The notes below the pieces were generated by a model. It did not search any database, was not told the DNA's origin, and saw only the letters and a program-made list of their open reading frames with translations. 36,287 nt of DNA from Acidaminococcus hominis (lineage in GTDB: Bacteria > Bacillota > Negativicutes > Acidaminococcales > Acidaminococcaceae): positions 128,501 through 164,787 of the forward strand of contig NZ_OLMM01000001.1 in NCBI RefSeq assembly GCF_900291475.1. The letters run 5' to 3'. Below are positions 17,197-24,218 of the stretch, piece by piece (position 1 is the stretch's first letter; each line of letters opens with the position of its first letter). The translations under genes were made by a program, and so were the position numbers.

Positions 17197-17812
17197 TGGG
17201 GGAGAATACCTACCAAGTAATTTCCCGCTGCCAAGCTGAAAGAAACCTCCCAGCTGGGCAGCCCGTTAGAACGCAGCTGCAGAAATCCCTTGCTGCAGCT
17301 GAAAAAGACCCTCCCGGGCCAACACCACCCAGGAGGGCCTTTCCCTATTTACATAAAGAGGACAAAATTTCACAGGATGTTGTCAATCTGTTTAGAAGTT
17401 GGTTAGAATTCTGCCGTATCCTAAAGAAAACCAAAAAGAGAAGGGGAGAACCCCATCCCGGTCCTGCTTTAGAATTAGGGCAGGACCGACCTTCCCCTTT
17501 TCCTGTTCGTACCAAGTGACGAACAGGTAAGTGGAAGGCAAGCGGCCGTAGGCCGCTAAAACCTGGATGGGGGACGGTGCTGGTCTGTGCAGCAGGTGGT
17601 TTGATAGTTAATGTAGTGGTGACACTATACTAACGATTACCAATTGACCAGTACATTCCTAGAACGCTTCCTGCAAGAGTGTAGGAAGTGTCGCCGCAAG
17701 GCGACGAAGGAAGTTTATCCAAGTATTTGCGGCCGCAGGCCGCTGCCTTCCCACAACAACAGCAGTCCAATGTGGGAAGGTGGGGCGCGCAGCGCCTCGG
17801 ATGGGCCACTCA
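17197..17812. repeat. Repeat island III (inverted R2 pair around a hairpin, no gene)
   Basis: After the exporter come the hairpins AGCTGCAG/CTGCAGCT (about 17273-17310) and CCCTCC/GGAGGG (about 17310-17337), the latter a possible weak terminator. The repeat island starts near 17445. A minus-oriented R2 module at about 17450-17548 has stems GGTCCTGC/GCAGGACC and TGTTCGT/ACGAACA. A central hairpin CTTCCTGCAAGAGTGTAGGAAG runs directly into GTCGCC/GGCGAC and GAAGGAAGTTT (17668-17716). A plus-oriented R2-like module at about 17738-17807 has CCTTCCCACA/TGTGGGAAGG. No convincing gene. Confidence 0.55.
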
Positions 17813-17918
17813 TTCCCAAAAACACCTCTATACTTTTCGCAGAAAAGTATAGGACGTTACCTACCTCAAGTCACGTCTGTAATAACCCTATAAAATCTAT
17901 CTTCAGGAGGTAAACCCC

Positions 17919-18047
17919 ATGCTCCACACCCTACTGCATGGATACGACTCCCCGGAGGGCAAAATATTCCCAAAAACACCTCTATACTTTTCGCAGAAAA
18001 GTATAGGACGTTACCTACCTCAAGTCACGTCTGTAATAACCCTATAA
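17919..18047 (+). CDS. Mini-ORF 1 of the tandem array (42 aa)
   Basis: ATG with CAGGAGG 8 nt upstream. The frame starts MLHTLLHGYDSPEGK and ends after VTSVITL at a TAA inside the next repeat unit. Its first six residues equal those of the phosphatase at 18535. It may be translated because the start signals are good; a function is not implied. Confidence 0.35.
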   Translation: MLHTLLHGYDSPEGKIFPKTPLYFSQKSIGRYLPQVTSVITL

Positions 18048-18072
18048 AATCTATCTTCAGGAGGTAAACCCC

Positions 18073-18201
18073 ATGCTCCACACCCTACTGCATGGATACG
18101 ACTCCCCGGAGGGCAAAATATTCCCAAAAACACCTCTATACTTTTCGCAGAAAAGTATAGGACGTTACCTTACTCAAGCCACGTCTGTAATAACTCTATA
18201 A
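18073..18201 (+). CDS. Mini-ORF 2 of the tandem array (42 aa)
   Basis: Second unit, with the same start signals and MLHTLL beginning. The 154-bp spacing puts successive mini-ORFs in different frames, so they cannot fuse. They are separated by about 25 bp containing the next ribosome binding site. Confidence 0.35.
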   Translation: MLHTLLHGYDSPEGKIFPKTPLYFSQKSIGRYLTQATSVITL

Positions 18202-18226
18202 AATCTATCTTCAGGAGGTAAACCCC

Positions 18227-18355
18227 ATGTTCCACACCCTACTGCATGGATACGACTCCCCGGAGGGCAAAATATTCCCAAAAACACCTCTATACTTTTC
18301 GCAGAAAAGTATAGGACGTTACCTTACTCAAGCCACGTCTGTAATAACTCTATAA
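18227..18355 (+). CDS. Mini-ORF 3 of the tandem array (42 aa)
   Basis: Third unit; begins MFHTLLHGYD (CTC changed to TTC) and contains RYLTQATSVITL near the end. The open frame is preserved despite the base changes. Confidence 0.35.
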   Translation: MFHTLLHGYDSPEGKIFPKTPLYFSQKSIGRYLTQATSVITL

Positions 18356-18380
18356 AATCTATCTTCAGGAGGTAAACCCC

Positions 18381-18509
18381 ATGTTCCACACCCTACTGCA
18401 TGGATACGACTCCCCGGAGGGCAAAATATTCCCAAAAACACCTCTATACTTTTCGCAGAAAAGTATAGGACGTTACCTTACTCAAGTCACTTCTGTAATA
18501 ACCCTATAA
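18381..18509 (+). CDS. Mini-ORF 4 of the tandem array (42 aa)
   Basis: Fourth unit, begins MFHTLLHGYD and ends 25 bp before the ATG of the phosphatase gene. Translation here could couple to or compete with the real gene. Confidence 0.35.
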   Translation: MFHTLLHGYDSPEGKIFPKTPLYFSQKSIGRYLTQVTSVITL

Positions 18510-18534
18510 AATCTATCTTCAGGAGGTAAACCCC

Positions 18535-19152
18535 ATGCTCCACACCCTACTGCAATGTGACACGCAGCTTTTCATCTTCATCAACTCCCTGGCCGGCCAC
18601 TCCGCCGTCCTGGACCACTTTATGAAACTGGTGAGCCAGTACGGCCCCTTGGCCTTCCTGCTGGTGTTTGCCGCCCTGTGGTTCAAAGGCAGCAGCCCCC
18701 AGAAACAGTTCGAAAACCGAATTTTCGTCATGCTGGCCGTCCTGGGCACCGCCCTGGCCCTGGCCATCGGTACCGGCCTTGGCACCCTCTGGTTTAGACC
18801 CAGACCCTTTACCGTTCTGGCCGTCACCCAACTGCTGCCCCACGCTGCCAATGCCTCGTTTCCCTCCAACCACGCCGTTGGCTGCTTTGCCCTGGCCGCC
18901 GCAGGCCTGAAGTATAGCCGGAAATTGGGCACCCCTCTGCTGGTACTAGCCGCCCTGGTGGCCATCTCCAGACCCTACGTGGGCGTCCATTACCCCTTGG
19001 ACGTACTGGCCGGCGCCGCCCTTGGCTGGATTACCATGACCCAGGTCTATAAAGCCAGAGCCGCCTTGAGAAGAACCGCCACCCTGCTGGTCTATTGCTG
19101 CGAATGGCTTGGTGAACACTTCCCCGGTCTCAGAACCCTGCAAAAACGCTGA
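18535..19152 (+). CDS. PAP2-family phosphatase, probable undecaprenyl-diphosphatase (BcrC type)
   Basis: Integral membrane acid phosphatase of the PAP2 superfamily, 205 aa. The BcrC type recycles undecaprenyl diphosphate for cell-wall synthesis and gives bacitracin tolerance. The three signature blocks are visible: LWFRPRPF (with the RP of KxxxxxxRP), SFPSNHAVG (PSxH) and SRPYVGVHYPLDVLAG (SRxxxxxHxxxD). Hydrophobic segments at about residues 37-50, 63-85, 113-125 and 133-146 fit a multi-pass protein. The start lies in the fifth 154-bp repeat unit with CAGGAGG 8 nt upstream, so expression is set by the repeat array. The C-terminal tail is short and basic. Other PAP2 lipid phosphatase activities cannot be excluded. 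Confidence 0.85.
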   Translation: MLHTLLQCDTQLFIFINSLAGHSAVLDHFMKLVSQYGPLAFLLVFAALWFKGSSPQKQFENRIFVMLAVLGTALALAIGTGLGTLWFRPRPFTVLAVTQLLPHAANASFPSNHAVGCFALAAAGLKYSRKLGTPLLVLAALVAISRPYVGVHYPLDVLAGAALGWITMTQVYKARAALRRTATLLVYCCEWLGEHFPGLRTLQKR

Positions 19153-19210
19153 GAGAGCAGGGGAGCACAAGTGCTCTGGAAAATGGGAAGGCACCGCCGC
19201 AAGACAATGC

Positions 19211-19271
19211 ACGAGCCAAAGCAAAAAACGACTCTGCAAAAGGGAAAACCAATTGCAGGCTCGTTTTTTAC
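19211..19271 (+). terminator. Terminator of the PAP2 phosphatase gene
   Basis: ACGAGCC (19211) can pair with GGCTCGT, and AAAAACGA-TGCAA pairs with TTGCA-TCGTTTTT. The structure ends in a run of six T residues. Confidence 0.7.
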
Positions 19272-19425
19272 ATTCTGTTTGGTTGTTAATTCTGAAGAAA
19301 GTAAAGAAATCTCTAGCTTCAATAACTGTCCTGCTTACTAAAGAAACTAAATAAGCAGGAAAGTCCAGCCAAGTTCCCCGGAATCCCCGCCATTTATATC
19401 TCAAATCCCCAACTTTTAGAATTTT

Positions 19426-19456
19426 TTGCCAAAACTGGTTATAAACGTGGTACAAT
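19426..19456 (+). promoter_or_regulatory. Predicted promoter of pncB
   Basis: TTGCCA at 19426-19431 and an extended -10 (TGGTACAAT; -10 at 19451-19456) with a 19-bp spacer. The leader to the ATG is about 80 nt and holds a GCGG/CCGC hairpin near 19509-19523. I do not recognise a riboswitch in it. Confidence 0.45.
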
Positions 19457-19543
19457 TGTTACCAATAGCAATACCTGGCCGGAGGTTTCTCCCAGTCCGG
19501 GAAATACGCGGTGCTCAGCCGCAGTAACGAGGAGAAGACTAAC

Positions 19544-21004
19544 ATGAAACAATGTGACGCTAGAAACTTGTCCATGGTATTTGACCTGTACGAAATGACC
19601 ATGGCCAACGGGTATTTTGAAGACAAGGAACGGGACCGGGACGACTACGTATCCTTTGATGTTTTTTATCGCAACAACCCTGACGATGGCGGCTTTGCCA
19701 TCTTTGCCGGACTGGAACAGGTGCTGGACTACCTGGAAGACCTGCATTTCAGTGCCGAAGATATCGAATACCTCCGCAGCCTGCATACCTTCAGTGAGGA
19801 TTTCCTGGAATGGCTGAAGGATTACCACTTCCGGGGAGACGTGTACGCCATGCCCGAGGGCACCATTGTGTACCCCAACGAACCCCTGCTGACCGTGTAT
19901 GCACCCCTGATTGACGCCCAGCTGGTGGAAACCGCCATCTTGTGCCAGATTAACCACCAATCCCTGATTGCCACCAAGGCCCAGCGGATCGTAAAAGCCG
20001 CCGAAGGCCGTGCCGTCTCCGACTTTGGTGCCAGACGCGCCCACAACATGGACGCAGCCGTCTACGGCGCCCGGGCAGCCTACATTGGCGGTGCCGCCAG
20101 CACTGCAACCGTATTGGCTGGCCAAATGTTCGGCATCCCCGTCAGCGGCACCATGGCCCACAGCTGGGTCATGTACTATGACGACGAATATACCGCCTTC
20201 AAACGCTTCTCCGAAATCTATCCGGATAACGCCATCTTGCTGGTAGATACTTATGACGTACTGGATTCCGGCGTACCCAACGCCATCAAAGTGGCCCACG
20301 AAGTCCTGGAACCCATGGGCAAACGGCTGAAAGGCATCCGCATCGACTCTGGCGACCTGGCCTACCTGTCCAAGAGAGCCCGGAAAATGCTGGACGAAGC
20401 CGGCCTGCAGGACGCCATTATCGTCATCTCCAACAGCCTGGATGAATACACCATTGGCTCCATTTTGGACCAGGGCGGCTGCGTGGATTCCTTTGGCGTA
20501 GGCGAACGCCTGATTACCGCCAAAAGCGACCCCGTTTTCGGTGCCGTGTACAAACTGGTGGCCGTCCATAAGGACAAAGCCATTATCCCCAAAATCAAGG
20601 TTTCCGAAACCTTCGAAAAAATTACCAACCCCGGCCGCAAAGGCGTGTACCGGGTGTATGACCCCAATGGCCATGCCATTGCCGACCTGCTGACCATGGA
20701 AGACGAAAAGCCCGTGGATGGAGAAGAATTCCACTTTGTGGATACCCACCGTCCCTGGAAACGACTGTCCTTCACCGGCTGCAACTTCAAAGAACTCCAG
20801 GAACTGGTGCTGAAAAACGGCAAACGCACCAAACCCTCTCCCTCTTTGGAAAGCATCCGCAACTTCGTGAAAATCCAGCTGGTCAACGAAATCTGGCCCG
20901 AAGAACAGCGCTTCGCCAACCCCCATATCCACTACCTGGATATGAGCCCCACCTATTACAAAATGAAAATGACCCTGCTGGAAGACGCCAAACGGGTTAA
21001 ATAA
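19544..21004 (+). CDS. pncB: Nicotinate phosphoribosyltransferase
   Basis: Converts nicotinate plus PRPP to nicotinate mononucleotide, with ATP hydrolysis, in the Preiss-Handler NAD salvage pathway; cytosolic. 486 aa, normal for the Firmicutes type. Family features: YEMTMANGYF at the N-terminus, ARRAHNMDAAVYGARAAYIG, VSGTMAHSWVM (containing the conserved His that is phosphorylated), and GIRIDSGDLAYLSKRARKML in the PRPP-binding barrel. The ATG at 19544 follows GAGGAG; an in-frame ATG at 19511 has no such site. It is a single-gene unit with its own promoter and a strong terminator at 21017. Nothing unusual in the coding sequence. Confidence 0.95.
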   Translation: MKQCDARNLSMVFDLYEMTMANGYFEDKERDRDDYVSFDVFYRNNPDDGGFAIFAGLEQVLDYLEDLHFSAEDIEYLRSLHTFSEDFLEWLKDYHFRGDVYAMPEGTIVYPNEPLLTVYAPLIDAQLVETAILCQINHQSLIATKAQRIVKAAEGRAVSDFGARRAHNMDAAVYGARAAYIGGAASTATVLAGQMFGIPVSGTMAHSWVMYYDDEYTAFKRFSEIYPDNAILLVDTYDVLDSGVPNAIKVAHEVLEPMGKRLKGIRIDSGDLAYLSKRARKMLDEAGLQDAIIVISNSLDEYTIGSILDQGGCVDSFGVGERLITAKSDPVFGAVYKLVAVHKDKAIIPKIKVSETFEKITNPGRKGVYRVYDPNGHAIADLLTMEDEKPVDGEEFHFVDTHRPWKRLSFTGCNFKELQELVLKNGKRTKPSPSLESIRNFVKIQLVNEIWPEEQRFANPHIHYLDMSPTYYKMKMTLLEDAKRVK

Positions 21005-21016
21005 CCTAGCAGTTAC

Positions 21017-21059
21017 AACGCCAAGCAAAACGCCAAGCCCTTTTGCTTGGCGTTTTTCA
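21017..21059 (+). terminator. Terminator of pncB
   Basis: AACGCCAAGCAAAA pairs with TTTTGCTTGGCGTT, a 14-bp stem followed by T residues. Confidence 0.9.
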
Positions 21060-21099
21060 TGAGACAATGCGGGGGAGGAGGGGGCCCAGCGGGCCATCC

Positions 21100-21230
21100 C
21101 AGTTTTTCGCGGCCCCGGCCGCGATTTGCCTTCCACTTACCTGTTCGCTATGCGAACAGGAGAAGGGGAAGGGTGGCCGCAACCGAGAATAAAAAGCGGC
21201 CGGGATGGGGTTCAAAACCAAGTTTCCCAA
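21100..21230 (+). repeat. Single R2 module, plus orientation (island IV)
   Basis: GCGGCC/GGCCGC hairpin, GCCTTCCACTTACC, stem TGTTCGC/GCGAACA, GGGGAAGG, second stem GGCCGC/GCGGCC with a long loop, then GGATGGGGTTCAAAACCAAG. Only the right half of the compound element is present here. Confidence 0.6.
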
Positions 21231-21268
21231 CGGGCACCGCCCGCACCCCACCAACCGTTGATTGACTT

Positions 21269-21297
21269 TTGTCTCCACACCCCATTTGCTGTATAAT
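21269..21297 (+). promoter_or_regulatory. Promoter of the ECF-DUF1893/ABC exporter operon
   Basis: TTGTCT at 21269-21274 and TATAAT at 21292-21297, with a 17-bp spacer. The start codon is about 38 bp downstream of the -10, so the leader is short. Confidence 0.75.
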
Positions 21298-21334
21298 ATA
21301 CCTATCAACTCTATATATTTTGCGAGGCGACATC

Positions 21335-22414
21335 ATGTCCAAATACCATCCCCATAACCTAACCCAGGCGGGACTTCTCATCGCCCTGGGCATTCTCATA
21401 CCCTTTGTCACCGGTCACGCCTTCGGCGTCCAGGGAACGGTGCTGCTGCCCATGCACTTTACCGTGCTGCTGGCGGGCTTCCTTCTGGGCCCCTTCTGGG
21501 GTGCGGTCATCGGGGTGTTGACACCCCTGATTTCCAGCGTGCTTACCGGCATGCCCCCGGCCTTTCCCATGCTGCCCCTGATGATCGGCGAGCTGGGCAC
21601 CTACGGCTGGGCCACCGGCCACTTCTGGAACCGGGGGTGGGGGCTGCTGCCGGCTCTCGTTGCCTCCATGGTGCTGGGCCGCCTGGTCCGGGTGCTTTTG
21701 GTGTCAGGGTTGTTCCTATTTAACGGCAAAGCCCTGGGCCTGCTGCTCTTTGTTTTTATCCTCCAAGGGCTGCCCGGCATTGTCCTCCAACTGCTGATCC
21801 TGCCCCGGGTACTCCGGGCCCTGGGCCTTGCCCAGGCAGGAAAAACCGCCCCTGCGGCGAATACAAATACCAACGTTCCCACCAAGGAACAGATAGGAGA
21901 GAATATAATGAAAGAAAACCATACCCAAAATCAGGCGCTGGAAGCCCTGATCCAAAGCGAAATGCATAAAATCGTCCACGAAGGCCAGTCCATTGCCATC
22001 CTTCAGGACGGCCAGGTGGTCTTCACGGATACCGCCAAAGGCGTGATGCCCCTTCTGAAAGTACTGCGGGCCCAGCCCGAACTGTTAAAGGGCGCCGTTG
22101 CCGTAGATAAGATTGTAGGCAAGGCCGCTGCCATGCTCTTTACCCTTGGCGGCGTCAAAGAAGTCCATACCTACATCATCAGCACCGCCGGCAAAGAATA
22201 CCTGGAAAAACACCATATCCCCGTGTTCTTCCAAACGGAAATTGCCATGATTGAAAACCGGATGAAAACCGGCATCTGCCCCTTTGAAAAGTCCGTTATG
22301 GATACCGAAGACCCGGCCGAAGCCCAGCAGCTCCTGGCCGCCACCGCAGCCCGTCTCATGAGCGGCAAACGCCCCGCAGCACCCCAAGAACAAATTCAAG
22401 CAGAAGCGAAGTGA
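21335..22414 (+). CDS. ECF-transporter S-component-like membrane protein fused to a DUF1893 domain
   Basis: Two-part protein of 359 aa. Residues 1 to about 175 are very hydrophobic with five or six membrane segments (AGLLIALGILIPFVTGHAFG, LLPMHFTVLLAGFLLGPFWG), resembling ECF transporter S components that bind a vitamin or similar solute. After a linker of Ala, Thr and Asn comes a DUF1893 domain: QSIAILQDGQVVFTDTAKGV, AVDKIVGKAAAMLFTLGGVK, GICPFEKSVMDTEDP. The start at 21335 has GAGG 8 nt upstream. Inside the gene, an in-frame ATG at 21908 has AGGAGA at a good distance and begins the DUF1893 part, so a separate 168-aa product is possible. No ECF ATPase or T subunit is adjacent. First gene of an apparent five-gene operon with an ABC exporter. 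Substrate unknown. Confidence 0.85.
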   Translation: MSKYHPHNLTQAGLLIALGILIPFVTGHAFGVQGTVLLPMHFTVLLAGFLLGPFWGAVIGVLTPLISSVLTGMPPAFPMLPLMIGELGTYGWATGHFWNRGWGLLPALVASMVLGRLVRVLLVSGLFLFNGKALGLLLFVFILQGLPGIVLQLLILPRVLRALGLAQAGKTAPAANTNTNVPTKEQIGENIMKENHTQNQALEALIQSEMHKIVHEGQSIAILQDGQVVFTDTAKGVMPLLKVLRAQPELLKGAVAVDKIVGKAAAMLFTLGGVKEVHTYIISTAGKEYLEKHHIPVFFQTEIAMIENRMKTGICPFEKSVMDTEDPAEAQQLLAATAARLMSGKRPAAPQEQIQAEAK

Positions 22415-22418
22415 TTTC

Positions 22419-24218
22419 ATGCAAAAAGGTTGGAAACTCCTTTTTCAATCTGTAAGAGAATATCGGACCTCCATGCTCCTGACCCCTGTGCTGGTCCTGG
22501 GAGAAGTCTGCTTTGAAGCCCTGATTCCCTATGAAATTGCCCTGATGATCAACGAAATCAAGGCCGGCTGCGGCCCCGACCGCATTGGCCACTACGCCTG
22601 GATTCTCTGCGTCATGGCACTCTTAGGACTGCTCTGCGGCTACGCCGCCGGTATGACCTGCGCCAAAGCCTCCTGCGGCTTTGCCAAAAACCTCCGGCAG
22701 GACATGTTCTACCAGATTCAGGAATTTTCCTTCTCCAACATCGACCGGTTTTCCTCGGCCTCCCTGGTAACCCGGCTGACCACGGACATCCAGAACATCC
22801 AGATGGCCTTTATGATGCTGATCCGCACCGCCTTCCGGGCCCCCTTCAACCTGCTGTTTTCCTTCTTTATGGCCTACTACATGGGCGGGTTTATGGCCAT
22901 GGGCTTTGTGGTGGTAATCCCCGTGCTGGGCTACGGCCTGTACGCCATCGCCAAAAAAGCCATGCCTATGCTGAAACGCGGCTTTCCCCAGTACGACGCC
23001 ATGAACAGCAAAGTGGAGGAGAACATCAAAGGCATCCGGGTGGTGAAATCCTTCGTCCGCCAGGATACCGAAATCAGCAAATTCAACGTCACCGCCAGGG
23101 AAGTCCAGCGGCTCTTTACCAACGCCGAGCGCTATATCGCCCTGAACAACCCCCTGATGCAGATCTGCGTTTACGGCATCATGGTGTTCCTGCTCACGGT
23201 AGGCTCCAAACTGATCATTACCACCCAGGGCCAGGCCCTGGACATCGGCCAGTTTTCCACGCTGCTGACCTACAGCTTTCAAATTTTGGGCAGCCTGATG
23301 ATGCTGTCCATGATTTTCGTGCTGCTGACCTTTACTGAAGAATCCGTCAAGCGGGTGGAGCAGGTCCTCCACGAACAGAGCGACCTGGTATCGCCCCCGG
23401 ACCCCGAAACACAAGTCCGGGACGGCTCCATTGTCTTTGACCACGCCTATTTTCAGTACGACGCCCAAAACGGCGACCCGGTGCTGGAAGACATTAACCT
23501 GGATATCCATTCCGGAGAAGTCATCGGTATTGTAGGCGGTACCGGCTCCGGCAAATCCTCCCTGGTTCAGCTGATTCCCCGGCTCTACGACGTTACCGAC
23601 GGCGCCGTAGCAGTAGGCGGCCTGGACGTACGCCGCTACGACCTGGAAACCCTGCGTTCCAGCGTGGCCATGGTCCTCCAGAAGAACCTGCTGTTTTCCG
23701 GCACCGTAGCGGACAACATCCGCTGGGGCAACGAAAACGCCACCGACGAAGAAGTGCGCCAGGTCTGTGAGTGGGCCTGCGCCGACGAATTCATCCAGCG
23801 CTTCCCCGACGGCTACAACACCTGGATTGAGCAGGGAGGCGCCAACGTCTCCGGGGGTCAGAAGCAGCGCATCTGCATTGCCCGGGCCCTGCTGAAGAAA
23901 CCCAAGATTCTTATCCTGGACGACAGCACCTCCGCTGTGGATACCAAAACCGATGCCGCCATCCGGCAGGCCCTGCGGGACTTCCTGCCCGGCACCACCA
24001 AGCTGATTATTGCCCAGCGCCTGGCCTCCGTGGAAAACGCCGACCGGATTATCGTCATGGACAAAGGCAAAATCAACGCCGTAGGCACCAGCGAAGAACT
24101 GCTCCAGACCAATACCATCTACCAGGAAATGGCCCGGTCCCAGAACCTCCAAAAGACCGACGAAAAACTGGCCCAATCCGGGGCAGAGAAGGGAGGGCTG
24201 GCCTATGACCCAGCGTAA
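22419..24218 (+). CDS. ABC exporter half-transporter, degenerate-site subunit (pair 2, subunit A)
   Basis: 599-aa half-transporter: six membrane helices (from LLTPVLVLGEVCFEALIPYE) and an ATPase domain. Walker A GGTGSGKSS, signature VSGGQKQRI, Walker B ILILDDSTSAVD (Asp replaces the catalytic Glu), and IIAQRLAS (Gln replaces the H-loop His). This is the same pattern as subunit A at 13628, so the two operons are paralogous. The start lies only 4 bp after the upstream stop and the end overlaps the next gene by 14 bp, so translation is probably coupled. It should form a heterodimer with the next gene. Transported compound unknown. Confidence 0.92.
   Translation: MQKGWKLLFQSVREYRTSMLLTPVLVLGEVCFEALIPYEIALMINEIKAGCGPDRIGHYAWILCVMALLGLLCGYAAGMTCAKASCGFAKNLRQDMFYQIQEFSFSNIDRFSSASLVTRLTTDIQNIQMAFMMLIRTAFRAPFNLLFSFFMAYYMGGFMAMGFVVVIPVLGYGLYAIAKKAMPMLKRGFPQYDAMNSKVEENIKGIRVVKSFVRQDTEISKFNVTAREVQRLFTNAERYIALNNPLMQICVYGIMVFLLTVGSKLIITTQGQALDIGQFSTLLTYSFQILGSLMMLSMIFVLLTFTEESVKRVEQVLHEQSDLVSPPDPETQVRDGSIVFDHAYFQYDAQNGDPVLEDINLDIHSGEVIGIVGGTGSGKSSLVQLIPRLYDVTDGAVAVGGLDVRRYDLETLRSSVAMVLQKNLLFSGTVADNIRWGNENATDEEVRQVCEWACADEFIQRFPDGYNTWIEQGGANVSGGQKQRICIARALLKKPKILILDDSTSAVDTKTDAAIRQALRDFLPGTTKLIIAQRLASVENADRIIVMDKGKINAVGTSEELLQTNTIYQEMARSQNLQKTDEKLAQSGAEKGGLAYDPA

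Larger units (their letters stand above)
17813..18553 (+). repeat. Tandem array: five 154-bp repeats of a hairpin, ribosome binding site and start codon
   Basis: Units start at 17813, 17967, 18121, 18275 and 18429, an exact 154-bp period. Each holds TTCCCAAAAACACC, a hairpin CTATACTTTTC/GAAAAGTATAG, a second possible stem GACGT/ACGTC, TATAAAATC, the ribosome binding site CAGGAGG and an ATG. The last unit runs into the phosphatase gene. Units 1 and 2 share one set of variants (CTACCTCAAGTC) and units 3 and 4 another (CTTACTCAAGCC); unit 5 differs from both. This suggests stepwise duplication. Confidence 0.95.

Noticed and set aside
17813-18553. CRISPR-like array
   Set aside because: The repeats are 154 bp and directly contiguous, with no unique spacers, and there are no cas genes in the window.
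19457-19543. Riboswitch in the pncB leader
   Set aside because: Only a short GCGG/CCGC hairpin and a weak second one are visible; no known NAD or other aptamer core is recognisable.
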